Assembly (NCBI RefSeq): GCF_964340395.1
Contig: NC_135551.1
Coordinates: 2,965,001-3,029,000, forward strand
Origin: Glandiceps talaboti
Lineage: Eukaryota; Hemichordata; Enteropneusta; Spengelidae
Length of the DNA: 64,000 bases
Reading direction: 5' to 3'
Made by a program: the position numbers and the translations under genes. Every line of letters starts with the position of its first letter. Position 1 is the stretch's first letter. Below, one piece after another: positions 1-12,900 of this stretch. Under the pieces are notes generated by a model. The model worked only from the letters and a program-made list of their open reading frames with translations, was not told the origin of the DNA and did no database searches.

Positions 1-1130
1 ATGTTATGTGCTTGACCAAACAAGTACAATTCATTCTGTTGGGGAGGTTGGTGGCAGGAGAGGTGAAAATAGAATGAACAGCATGGTGTACTTACTATTC
101 TGCATGTTTGTCTTTGGTATACACAGTCTGGGATTTTGAGCAACAAAAATTATGTTTGTGTGTATCTCATGTTCCTCCTGTTTTAAATAGTACAAAGTGA
201 TTACCAGATTGAAACTGAATGTCTTCCATAACGACAAAGACTTTAGATTTTCGTTCCTACACACAATAATTGTTGGAATGCAACAGAACATGCAATTAGT
301 TATGTTTGAAATATGTACCAAATTTAATTGAATTTGAAGACATTGAAGATATAGCCTAATTACTGAAAATTATTAATTATGCAAATGAGTCATTAAAACT
401 AAAAACTACATCACAAAGCTTACTAGAAGCTGTACACTTTGTTACGGTTGATGTACATGTTTTTTATGTAGCAAATTATATTGAATTTGAAACTTGCATT
501 TTTCAGATTTTGCTAATTACTACCGGTAAAACTCATTAATTATGCAAATGAGTAATTAAACTAAAAGCTAAGTTATCAAACTTTATATAACGCATGGACT
601 TTGTTATCATCAATGTATGAACCAAATTATGTTGAGTTTACAGCTTGCATTAAGATATAGCCTAATTTCTGAACATCATTAATTATACATGACCCATTAA
701 AACTAAGTGTTACATCAATATTATTAAGCTTTATGCGACATGTGCACCCTGGTATCATGAATGTTTGTATCAAATTATGTAGAACTTGAAGGTTGCACTC
801 TTTATATATAGCCTAATTACTGAAAATCATTAATTATGTAACTAGTTATTTCAAAGTAAAAACTACATCAACAAGCCTTTCAGGACATGTGGCCTTTGTT
901 TTGTTTGAAGTACATGTATGTACCACATTATATCCAATTCAAGCCTGGATTCTTAAGATATAGCCAAATTACTGAAAATCATTAATTATGCAAATCAGTC
1001 ATTAAAACTACAAGCTATATTATCATACATAATATATGACACATGCCCTTTGCTGTCATCAACATACAAAAAATGTATGTATCAAGTTAGATTGAATTTA
1101 AAGATTGCATCTGAGATATACAAAACGTAG
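1..1130. repeat. diverged interspersed repeat with ~150-bp internal period
   Basis: The phrase ATAGCCTAATTACTGAAAAT followed by CATTAATTATGCAAAT recurs near 346, 500, 652, 805, 952 and 1117, roughly every 150 bases and considerably diverged. The same family reappears at 46480-48100. No coding potential is seen. Confidence 0.7.
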
Positions 1131-1303
1131 CCTAATTAACGAAAAACCATTATGTAAATATTTTCTTAATATTCACGGAATGTTTACCAAAACCTAATCA
1201 GTTCTAGCCATTACCATAATGAATGTGCACCAAACATCATTAGAATTGAGCCAGCCATTTTTGAGTAAGTGATGATGCAGATGGACGGACGGACAGAGAG
1301 ACG

Positions 1304-1370
<67 letters not shown>

Positions 1371-1577
1371 TTTTCATCCCTAAATTATAACCTAGCCATA
1401 CCCTAATTAACGAAAAACCATTATGTAAATATTTTCTTAATATTAACGGAATGTTTACCAAAACCTAATCAGTTCTAGCCATTGCCATAATGAATGTGCA
1501 CCAAACATCATTAGAATTGAGCCAGCCATTTTTGAGTAAGTGATGATGCAGATGGACGGACGGACAGAGAGACAGCC

Positions 1578-1624
<47 letters not shown>

Positions 1625-1655
1625 GACTTTTCATCCCTAAATTATAACCTTTCTT
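1131..1655. repeat. direct duplication of ~260 bp, each copy with a (GACA)n tract
   Basis: Copies at about 1131-1390 and 1402-1650 are nearly identical apart from the length of the GACA tract (1309-1370 and about 1572-1625). Each ends in TTTTCATCCCTAAATTATAA. Confidence 0.9.
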
Positions 1656-1739
1656 ACATATACGGAAGGTAAAAATGAAATTGGTAACCAATAAATACTA
1701 TATCATGATTGTTATGAATGTAATTGTAAGCAAGATATG

Positions 1740-2660
1740 ACTTGATTTTAATAACTGAAACTGAAGGTCAAGGTCGAAATCTTAATAACAAACCTTCAAT
1801 CAAACCCATAGTCCCAACTTGTACATGTATGTTTCATGGCAAATGCATATATCTGGAGATACAAAACTTAATTTATTAACCAATTTGCTAATTGTGACCT
1901 TGAATACGGAGATCAAAGGCAAAGGTCAAGATATGAAAAGAAAGGTCACTGTCTCATTAAAAATCTCATCATTAATGTTAGGGGTAAACACTTGAATGGT
2001 GTCCATATATATCAAAGTTTTGGGGATAACAGACAAAATGTGCTTGTGCAGCATGAACATGGCCACCATTTTGCTATTCAGGTCAAGGTTGTGAAATTAA
2101 GTGACATGCATTTGCCTCGCATAGTAAAAACTAAGACATAATTAAAATATCATCATCATTTGAAATATTTATTCAAAAAGCTATAAAGAAACCCCAAATT
2201 TGTCTATTTGACCTTGAAGAAGACTTTCAAGGTCAAAGGTCAGGGTCTTAAAAGAAAGCTCATATTTGATAATATGGGTGGAGGCACTTGAATGGAGTCA
2301 CTACATATTATACCTCCAAAGTTATGATGCATACATGTACAATCATGTATTGTGAAATTTAACAACAAATATGGCCGCCATTCAGCCATATCTAATTCAG
2401 TCGTAAAACAAAGTGGTGTGCATACATGTATGTCTCACATGGTATGTTACCTTTATGCCAGGTTTGGTTGAAATCAGTTGGTGCATGCCAGAGATATGAG
2501 GATGAACTCACAAATGCACGGGTGGGCAGGCGGATGGACAAACGGATGGATGGAGGCACAAACAGAACCAAACATTTACATGTACATATGTAAGTCTCCA
2601 CCTGGCGGTGCCCATTGGGGACTAAAAAGCTTAAATGTAAATGTATGTAGGGTAGGCGTT
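1740..2660. repeat. interspersed repeat of the GGTCAAGGTC/gttgaaat family
   Basis: Contains several AGGTCAAGGTC-type phrases, a GCCACCATTTTG phrase and a GGACGGACGG-like end. Related segments occur at 18240-18655, 23190-23780, 38640-39228 and 43010-43430. No protein is evident. Confidence 0.6.
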
Positions 2661-5460
2661 TGAATAAAGTCTCTATATAATTATAGTTCAGAGTTATGCA
2701 ATAAATATTGGGTTTTAACTACAAATGTAAAAATATAGCTGATATTAATCAAAATCGTTTATTTTCCCATTTCGTTTTGAGGGGGTTAAACTAAAACAAA
2801 GAAATTACATTTCTTGTGCGTCAGTTTTAAAATGACACAGCCCTTTACATCCTAAACATTGATGTTTCATTTTCAAAGATATGCACAATAAATCTGTCCT
2901 GCATGTATGTGTATATCATATTCCATGACATCGATAAACACAACAAACTCTAATTGCAATTCAAATTGTAAAACATTTAATTGTTTCTGTAAAACATAGT
3001 TTCAACTGGAAATTGTATTTACCAGTTCTCAGTTGCCAAAATAAACGTTCGCAATACCACGCTATCTACGACCATTTAGTCCAAGTTTATAGGTCATGTC
3101 ACATTCTGTCAAATATGTGACATCTCATCAGTAATTTCCAGATTTACATTCGTATTTAATAGTTTCACGTTATACCCTAACATGGCCTAACTTAGTACCT
3201 TCGTGTAGGTGGATTTTGGCAACATCCTCCCCACAGTCTATTCAAATCATTTATCATGAAGGTCCTTTACAAGTTGCGACTATGATTGAACGATCGGCTC
3301 TGATCACGTACCTACTGTGCCTTCGTTAACTTTCGTTGACAAGCTCACATGACGTTACAGTACCTACATATATATACGTAGTGGAGTGCAGTGTTTATAT
3401 TTGTGTACGATGAATCGCATCAAGTCTAAACAGCTACCCGTCTAAATTTGGCATTAGGTAATCCTAAAACGTAAAGCTATATAGGACGTTTTAAAAACCA
3501 AGAGTTGTCGTACAAGTAAATGAGGTAATGTCTACATTAAGTGTAATCAGTAATGTCTTGCTTGGGTTGTACGCTTATCATCCTAGTTGCAAGAAATTGG
3601 TTGACATGTGCATTCGTCATGTACCATCATTTATAGTTGTGATGACCGAACAAACGGAAAAAAGGTCTCTTGAATTCAGGAACTTCAGTTTAGGTGTGGA
3701 TGAATAATAAAACCATATTTCGCAGCATTCAAGTGGTTGTTTTTGTCATTCATTAATTGTACATCACTCCCTGGCCAGCTGGGTTACTTGGCCATACAGT
3801 TATTTTAGAACAACATGCATCTCTCTCCGTGTATGTTTCTGACTGTCATTTTTCCAAGAGTAGAAAAATAGCATTGCCTCTTTTGATTCCATTTTAGTAT
3901 GAATTAAATATCCTTGTAGTGATTTTGATGCATGCAAAAACGAAAATCTCCCCCCCCCCCCACCACTAAGGAATTATGTTTGTCGTGCGTCAGTTTTAAA
4001 ATGACATGTCCCCTCACAAAAACCTCATGTATTAAATAAGTAGTTGACTCGCTTGCTGGATCTACACCCAATCCCCCTGCCTGTTAGACTAAACATGATA
4101 ACTATAAATTGGCATTATGTTAAGCAACCCGATTCGTCCACAGCCGTACATGTATATCATGACGTACAGTCCTAAAATTGATGTACAGAAACAAGGCAGC
4201 AAAATATCCCAAAAATATACCTGCACTCCTAACTTCAATATGATAAACCTAAAAATATAAAACCCATTCATACCTACCATGAATGAAAAGACCTTTAAAT
4301 ATTCAATTGGTTTGAACAATTCATTTTACAGCTGACAAGTATCATTAAGCATTTTTGCAGGTTGGTTCTTGAAATGTAAGGTGATATTAATATCTTCAAT
4401 TATGACCAGCTACACACACACACACACACATTGTATGTGTATTGGCAATATAGAAAATATGGCAGTATATGTGGAAGCTGTTTTTGACCAGATGTCACAA
4501 TATTTATATCAATATAGTATTGTTAATACAAGTAGATGAACATATAATAACAGTGCTATTTACATTGTAACAATTATGTACATGTATATAGTATAAAGTG
4601 GGTTTTATATTTAACTGATACTTTTAATACATTTCATACATATATGTCTGACATACAGAATGTACTGAAGTCTCAGAAACCAATCTATACTAAATCATAA
4701 ACTGGAACGTTTACAGAAAACTATTCTCATTTATCTATCTATACATTTTATCTTTTCTTTTACTAACCAGGTACAAAGTAGAAATATCACTATTGGCATT
4801 GTAGCACAACTGTACAGTTTATGTGGGTTTGTTTTTTAGTGTATCTACATGCTGATCCAGCCCTTTTGTTATCTATGCAATATACACACAATTATTTTAT
4901 TGTTCCTATAAGTGTTGGGGTATAATCAAGTTTAACTGTAAATAATGACCTTACATGACAATGGTCAACCTGATGACTGTTTGCAAACAAGTATGGGGTC
5001 ATGACCTTTTGTGATAGTACAAATGTAAGTGTAAGGTCATGACCTTTGAGATACAGTACACGTAGTTCTAGTTAGTTAGTTTATTTCAGTAAAACAACAG
5101 GATTGACAGTACAGATATACAAATAAAAACTGGTATAAATTGTTGAATTACTTGGATAACCCGCAAAGTCAAAGACTTGTTTCCAGTGGGGTCCATACAG
5201 TGATTCAAGAAAGTGGTGGGATAAGCAAAAGGTGTTTAACTACATGGAATGGGAAAGAATAACAGAAGTAGGGAAAACGTGGAGGCAAACTAACTAATAA
5301 CGAATTCTCTTGCTGTTTTCAAATAGTGTTTTGCATAGATATGATTGAACTGCTTTTTAAAGTGTGAGGTAACACATGAACCTGACTTGTTTACTCAAGT
5401 TCTCACTGAATCATCTTTCTATACTTTCCTTCCAAAGTAAAAATGGCTGACAAAATGAAA
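2661..5460. other. AT-rich DNA without a recognised gene
   Basis: I see no convincing exon. It holds fragments of repeats (the phrase GTGCGTCAGTTTTAAAATGA at about 2816 and 3986), a C run near 3950, a (CA)n near 4412-4430 and a piece of the TAGCACAAC family near 4795. The stretch 3180-3540 is less repetitive but shows no open frame. Confidence 0.5.
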
Positions 5461-5477
5461 GGAAAATATTCATGACA

Positions 5478-6175
5478 TACACTTACAGAGATAGGTCATT
5501 GTATACAGATACCTGTTTTTCTGTTACTAAGATAGGCCATTGTAATTTACAGATACCTGTTTTACTGTTACTGAGATAGGCCATTGTAATTTACAGATAC
5601 CTGTTTTACTGTTACTGAGATAGGCCATTGTAATTTACAGATACCTGTTTTACTGTTACTAAGATAGGCCATTGTAATTTACAGATACCTGTGTTACTGT
5701 TACTGAGATAGGCCATTGTAATTTACAGATACCTGTGTTACTGTTACTGAGATAGGCCATTGTAATTTACAGATACCTGTTTTACTGTTACTAAGATAGG
5801 CCATTGTAATTTACAGATACCTGTGTTACTGTTACTGAGATAGGCCATTGTAATTTACAGATACCTGTGTTACTGTTACTAAGATAGGCCATTGTAATTT
5901 ACAGATACCTGTTTTACTGTTACTGAGATAGGCCATTGTAATTTACAGATACCTGTTTTACTGTTACTGAGATAGGCCATTGTAATTTACAGATACCTGT
6001 TTTACTGTTACTGAGATAGGCCATTGTAATATACAGATACCTGTGTTACTGTTACTGAGATAGGCCATTGTAATTTACAGATACCTGTTTTACTGTTACT
6101 AAGATAGGCCATTGTAATTTACAGATACCTGTGTTACTGTTACTGAGATAGGCCATTGTAATTTACAGATACCTG
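5478..6175. repeat. 44-bp minisatellite, left part
   Basis: About 16 units of 44 bp with core GATAGGCCATTGTAATTTAC. The array is interrupted at 6176 by the hAT-like element and resumes at 7988. Confidence 0.95.
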
Positions 6176-7987
6176 CAGCGTGCGAAATTAACGCCGGTCC
6201 TTCGGCCCGAGACCAACAGATTTCCGTTCGGACCGACAGTTTTTCAGAATTACAACAACGTATCGGTCCTTATGACCGATTGAAATTTGGAGTAAATAAT
6301 AACATTTTTTCAAACATATATCCAATTTCACCCACATGAACCTGATCTTGTGTTACCTATTTTACTCTCGACATCTCGTTCAAGTCAAGCGACACACAGC
6401 TAGCTCGCAACGTGTTGTTGCCAATGTTGATATCATGTCTACATGACGTAGCATACAGCGTCTAATCAGAACGTCTGAGACATTCATATTCATTTTACTC
6501 ATTCAGCGCATACGTCTTTTCCCGCCATGATATCGTAATCATTTAATCATTGTTGTAAAGTTTATTGCTCGAAGTGTATGGAACTTTTAACGTGTTTGAG
6601 ACAGTTCCACGTTGCATTCATAAAGTATGTGGCGATATTTAGAAGGTGGCAATGAGCTTCCGAAAAAGAAGACGAAACATACACTGTTTTTTTAAAGGCT
6701 GGTATTAAAGCCGGCAAATGTTAGCAGGTTTCCCGATCAATTTACCGGAGTTCCCCATGTCTGTTGCCACGATCAAAACAAACTGACGGAAACATACGAA
6801 AATGGCGTTTTAACTAATAAAAAAGGCAGGTACATTTCGTAAAATATCTTCAGTACGATAGGGTTTTTTTTTTTTGTAAAAACAGTAAAAAGAAATGCGT
6901 AGTCTGATTGCTTTCAATTTGATGCATATGATAATGTATGTCCTGTCATGTTGTTATCAACGTGTAGACTTAGAAATGTCGCATTTTTGTTGCCATTGTT
7001 GTATCTGGAAAATTACTGCATCATGCCAAACACGGGTACATAGTGGATGACACATTACAGTACAGTTACCATATCACATTCCCACGTCAAAAAAAACTCG
7101 CACTGTAAGACATGTTTAGCCATAGTTCTCTTCATCATGGTCAGATTTCTTACACAAACAGTCAGAGACGATACTCAATACACCACGGTAGGGTATACGG
7201 ATAGGGCTTTATGGGGGGCTTCATTACATATTTGTAAAGACTGAAGGAAGACGAAACCGCTCCGTGTCACTGTGTGGATGGAAATTGAAATAAAGCAAAT
7301 ACACAGTTTTCAAGAGGGATAGTTATGCGATAAAACTTTCTGCTATGATGAATTTGTGGGTCTACGTTCGCTAAGAGTTGGAAAGCTACATCATCAGCTG
7401 TTGCCACAGACGATGAATCTGACTTTGGATTATGTGATTCAGAATTTAGTACAGAGAGGAAGGAGAGGACTGTGATCTCTTAGAGATCGCAGATAATGTA
7501 GATTTATTGATTCATTCACCCACATTATCTACAATCTATGGATCTGTATTTCTCTGGTGGAATGAATACATTCAGTCTCAGACCACTGTAGTCTATAGGA
7601 ACAGATTATGGAGAATGAATATTCATAGTCTCTGGGTTCATAGTTACAAATGAAAATCTCTACTCACAGAGTAAAAAATTACTTGGTTCGAAATCCAAAA
7701 TTTACTTCCAAGTTATTTTTTGACTCTGTGAGTGGAAATTTTATGAAATAATAGTGGATAGTGAACAATTCGTTGTATTCTCTTTTACTTTTATATCTAA
7801 AGATATGCTGTATCATATTAAAGTTCAAAATCATTTAATCTGTAAATGGGGATGGGGTGTAGATACAGGTCGTGAAAATGAACTGCATTGAGTATGGATC
7901 AGCAGTTTTCCTTAAGGACCAGCAGCATTTGCTACATGTCAGTCCTTATGACCACCAGTAGTCATTTTCCCTTAAGTTCACACACTG
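6176..7987. mobile_element. hAT-like non-autonomous DNA transposon (1812 bp)
   Basis: Starts CAGCGTGCGAA and ends so that its reverse complement reads CAGTGTGTGAA, 9 of 11 matching. It is flanked by GATACCTG at 6168-6175 and 7988-7995, an 8-bp target duplication inside the minisatellite. CAG-type ends with 8-bp duplications are typical of hAT. No transposase frame is seen. Its interior (about 6690-7400) is homologous to 59150-59860. Confidence 0.8.
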
Positions 7988-8213
7988 GATACCTGTGTTA
8001 CTGTTACTGAGATAGGCCATTGTAATTTACAGATACCTGTGTTACTGTTACTGAGATAGGCCATTGTAATTTACAGATACCTGTTTTACTGTTACTGAGA
8101 TAGGCCATTGTAATATACAGATACCTGTGTTACTGTTACTGAGATAGGCCATTGTAATTTACAGATACCTGTTTTACTGTTACTGAGATAGGCCATTGTA
8201 ATTTACAGATACC
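7988..8213. repeat. 44-bp minisatellite, right part
   Basis: Continues the same 44-bp unit for about five more copies after the transposon. Confidence 0.95.
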
Positions 8214-8450
8214 TGATATGGTAAAGTGACCTGGTACAAATAACTAATTAGACAGATATGGTAAAGTGACCTGGTACAAATAACTAATTAGACAGATATG
8301 GTAAAATGACCAGGTACAAATAACTAATTAGACAGATATGGTAAAGTGACCAGGTACAAATAACTAATTAGCATAGTTACATAACTAAATAATAGACAGA
8401 TATGGTAAAGTGACCTGGTTCAAATAACTAATTAGCATAGTTACATAACA
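8214..8450. repeat. ~40-bp tandem repeat
   Basis: Five copies of a unit containing GATATGGTAAAGTGACC and TAACTAATTAG, directly abutting the 44-bp array; the last unit is expanded with an extra CATAGTTACATAAC segment. Confidence 0.9.
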
Positions 8451-8523
8451 ATACTTTAATTTCTCATCATTTCTTTTATTTTGCTCTAGAAAGGAAAACA
8501 CAAAAAAATTTGGCCATTTTTTA

Positions 8524-8726
8524 TTGAATATAAAATAATTTCATGCCCTGCTACTATTGAATATAAAATAATCTCATGCCCTGCTACTATTGAATATAAA
8601 ATAATCTCATGCCCTGCTACTATTGAATATAAAATAATCTCATGCCCTGCTACTATTGAATATAAAATAATCTCATGCCCTGCTACTATTGAATATAAAA
8701 TAATCTCATGCCCTGCTACTATTGAA
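8524..8726. repeat. 33-bp tandem repeat
   Basis: Six near-perfect copies with core TAATCTCATGCCCTGCTAC. The minus strand is open for an 11-residue repeat because the period is a multiple of three; not considered a gene. Confidence 0.93.
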
Positions 8727-8749
8727 AACAAAATAATTAATCCGTACAT

Positions 8750-9539
8750 TGTGCCTTTCCAGCATGTGACGATAAATATCTAAAAATCTGTTGTCAATCT
8801 GTTATCTGTTGTTTACTTTTGATATCACCATTATCTCTAAACTACTTGATTATACTTTACTTATTTACAGTCATGATCTGAATGACTCTTCAAACCTTCC
8901 CAATAAATGATTACATTTTACTTGGTCAGAATTGGTTTCATTTTTATTCATAGTCAATCATTGCAAATAACAAATAAATGTTTGGCCTCAAGACATTATT
9001 GTAAATCGACCAAACAGATATGTGATACCAGAGGTTTTTGTTAATTTTAACACGAAACAGAATTAATTCTCTGAGATATTGGTTTAATATTAATTTTTGG
9101 GGATCTGTCATGTTTTATACATCATAAGGTAACGACGTGTGGAAAGAATCAAATGAACGTTTCAGTCGATTTAGAACGTTGATCAATTGTATATGATTTT
9201 ATGAATATAAGACTGTGTATGACAGCATCACTGGAATAATTACTTCATGTACTTGCAAATGCAAACCCAGCTGAACTGATCGATGCATGCAGGGGGCCAA
9301 AAGAACCCAAATAAAACAATCAGAAAAGCACTGCAATAATCTCATCAATATTTCAGCAAGTTAAAAGTATACAGTGGGCGTAAATTCCCCTTGAAAGAAA
9401 ACAAAAAATTCAACTGCAAATGACGGCAGCAAAGACAAAATTGTTATGTCACCGTGCTAAGAAATTGTGAAGTGTATAAACCCCGGGGGCCAACAATACA
9501 GAAGGTAGAATGTATACACTGTCACTTGACAGTAGTCGT
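8750..9539. other. unique AT-rich intergenic DNA
   Basis: No repeat, exon or motif that I can support was seen between the 33-bp array and the mei4 upstream region. Confidence 0.5.
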
Positions 9540-9913
9540 GTACATAAGAACAGGTAGTGACTCTCTGCCCCGCCTACTTCACTCAGCTGAGACATCGAAA
9601 TTATCGGAAACCTCACTTGGAAGTGTGGAGAAGAGCAATCTAGTGGTAATAATATCTAACTTACCTATTGGTGTCCTCCCGTTGCAGAAATCGCCAAATT
9701 ATCAGATCTGTGCAGAAATCATACACTGATCGCGTTCGCACAAACCGCCATGTTTGGACTGGAGTGAAATCACGTATATTGGGAGAATTGATTGCGAGAT
9801 TGAATTGCGAGACCAACTGGCGGCGGCGCTGTTTGCAGTTTTGCAGGTTTGATCTGGGTTTGCTAAAGTTACGAGCAGACGAAATATCACTACTCGGTTG
9901 AAATATTTGTGAA
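9540..9913 (+). promoter_or_regulatory. possible mei4 upstream/promoter region
   Basis: This stretch is locally richer in G+C and CpG (for example GCGTTCGC, GGCGGCGGCG) than its AT-rich surroundings and is not part of a recognised repeat. It ends at the candidate mei4 start codon. No TATA box or defined factor site is claimed. Confidence 0.25.
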
Positions 9914-9944
9914 ATGGCGCAAAGATCATCGTCAGGATATTTAG
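9914..9944 (+). CDS. MEI4: mei4 exon 1 (candidate start exon)
   Basis: ATG at 9914 lies in a good context (A at -3, G at +4) and opens ten codons (MAQRSSSGYL) plus one base, then GTGATA. The spare G joins AT at 12394 to give Asp, so the protein reads ...GYLDIRDQWFLQ, close to the MDVQKW start of mammalian MEI4. The donor is weak and the exon short, so another upstream exon could be used. Phase and spacing are the only support. Confidence 0.5.
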
Positions 9945-12900
9945 GTGATAATGATATTTGCAATTTTTTCTCAGCCGATAAGTATATACTTTATAGTAGT
10001 TTCTTGTTCTTCTGATTTCAGTCATCACTTCTCGTGACATGACATGAATTTGATAGAAAGAAAAACGTGACATCATCAGGCTGACAGTACAGTGACTAGC
10101 CCGGGAGCCTAGCCTCCCGGCAATACCTTACTTCTATCCCCACCAACAATCCGAACACACAAAGTGAATCTATTGCTGTGATGTGTTAATATAATGAATG
10201 GACAAGTGGTTTAATTCTACTCATAGAACTTAGAAGAGTGACGTTTCTGATTACATCCCTACTGAATATGGGAAACGGGCAATTCACTGTTCTAATTCTA
10301 TACTATGGAACATTAACAATCTACCCCTATCCATAAGATCAGATCCAAACCCATCGTAATGTAGTTGGATATCTTTTAAAGTACACTGTGCCTCTGTAAC
10401 TTTTTGTCCTAGTTTGTCCTTTTTTGTTTGTTTTCCTGTGTACGTAATCTTGCAACAGGTGGGCGTTCCATGTGGAGAACAGTGCATGGAAATGGTGTCT
10501 GTGTATATGAAAGATTAACAAACAAAGATATATAAAATTAAAATATAAAATTACCTCAAACAAAAAACATTTTGTTGATGTTTGGTGGTCTGAACTTCAA
10601 TGCATGCTCTTGGCACTTACAATGCAGTGTACATGGTTGGGACTTCCAGGTTTTACAAGTTACACTATCATGATTACACTATTAGGGACTGGTCAGTTTC
10701 TCCACCCTGGGGGGGGGTCTTAAATCGGGCCGACAAAAAGTCATTGACCCCTCCCCCTATCTGTAAAACCAAAAACAGACTGACCACCCCCCCCCCATCA
10801 CTTAATTCTAAAACATGATGACCCCCCCCCCCCCCCCCCATATATAATATTCACGCGACTCAGTATGCATGGACTGCTTGACTGTCTTGCATCTATACTT
10901 TATAAGATCCCGGGTGAGCACTATCATAATTATAATTATTGACTACACAGTGTAATATATTCCAAAAGGAGTTTCATAGCATGTGACAGTGAAAGGTAGG
11001 GGGAAAGCTTTAAGAAGGGAATATGTACATCTCTTATGGGGGGGGAGTCCTAGGGTTTAGGTTATTCATAGCCTTTGAGGTAATATTCCCAAGCTTCGAA
11101 TAGCTAATGTAAATGTAAGTTTTAAATGAGTTTCCCATGTCACACAAAAATGGGCCCAATATATAACACTTGGTATAGAGGCATTAATATTGCATGTATA
11201 GTAAAGTCACCGGTATGTTAGAGAACTTTAGGTGGTCATACCTAGTCTATCATAGAAACTGGAATCTGATGAGATGTGGTGATTTGTAGTGTCAATAACA
11301 TGTAGTGTCCAAAATAGAAAGTGTATTAATCCCTTCTGACAAGTTCATACTGACGAGTAGAACAATTTAGATTAACTTCTTTTATAAACTACCTAGTATG
11401 AAGATTACCATTACGAAACCTTGAAGTTCACTTTTGCCCCAAAGTGCAATATACATGTATATAAGTGAAGCATATGATTGTGAAACAGCCAAGCATTTAC
11501 ATAACATGTTCTGTAACTAGTGTGGTAGCTAGGTAATACCTGTATATGTATATGTATATGTATATGTAGTTATGGTTGAACTAAATAAGTAATATTAAAG
11601 AATTTATATAAGAAACAGAGACAAGAACAAACATTATGTGTACCACATTTCAGACAAAGCTATATGCCATTGTTGCATAAAAGGTTTTTTTTCTTCCATC
11701 ACATTCCAAAACACATGACCCCCCCCCCCCCATCCACAATTTTCAAAACAGCATGACCCCCCCCCCCCCCCCACTGCCAATTTCAAAAACAGAGTGACCC
11801 CCCTACAAATCCACTGCCCCCCACCCTCCCAGGCCAAAGAAACTGATCGGTCCCTTACATAATGCAGTGTATGCAGTTAGGACTTCCAGTCTTACAAGTT
11901 ACACTATCCAAATCATCAAGGAATGTTTTTCGTAAATCACTAAAAGATTTTCTTCACCTGATATGAATATACTACAACCCATGTTGATGTATAATGTACA
12001 TATTTTCATAGATATTTTATAGTTTTGTTTTCATTGCCCTCTTTATATTTTGTCATGTATTTATTATAAATGTTATTTACAGTGTCTAAGGAGACAGACT
12101 TGATTAGCAAGTAGCTATTTTCTGGTCTCCTTTTACCTACCTCAAAAATATATTATTTATTTTATCTACAAATGTAAATTTAATAAGTAGGTAATAAAGA
12201 AGATATATCATGATTACACTATTACATAATGCAGTTCCCAAACTAGTAAAAATTTGTATAAAGTTGCAACAACATGACTGTACAAATGGTGCAATTACAA
12301 TTATCTGTCATGTGCATGAGATTGCTGATGTGTTTTTTTTTTATTTTTGTTAGTGAACTTGACAGTAAACCAATTCTTGGTGATATTTCACAGATATTAG
12401 GGACCAATGGTTTTTACAAAAGTTGAAGCTTGCTGTGGCAATGACCCTAATCAGATTAAAACCAGGTAACATGTCTGGTGAACAATATGCTAAACATGTA
12501 GCCCAGCAAATAATAAGTCAAGAAGAATCCTGGAAAAAGAAAGCAGAGAGATATGAAAGAGAATTACTTTATTCTAGACAGGAACTGGTTAAAGCAAAGT
12601 TGTGTGGTGGTAATGACAGAGATCCTAACTGTAAGTATGTATATATATTTATATATGTGGTAATGGCAGGTACATAAACTATTAAGAAAATTGACTAAAG
12701 GCAAGGCTGGTTTTCTTAGATGCATGCAGGACCCAGAAAAATCAATTACACCAATTCTACATTCGACTATTTCCTTTCATTGCTGTACCAAATTAGGATA
12801 GTCTAAATTCACGTTGTTAAATCGTCGCAAGAGGGCATATTATTTAGAAAGAATTATCTCCTTGGAAACATGTAACTTACAATAAAGTTCTGCAGTCTTT

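Noticed and set aside
1740-2300. AGGTCA-like half sites as nuclear-receptor elements
   Set aside because: They are part of a dispersed repeat family present at several other places in the window, so no regulatory role can be argued.
5478-8213. CRISPR-like regular repeats
   Set aside because: Units are contiguous with no unique spacers, and the genome is eukaryotic.
9454-10076. Cluster of short ORFs on both strands near 9.5-10.1 kb
   Set aside because: Mutually overlapping, no family resemblance; more likely mei4 upstream sequence of slightly higher G+C.
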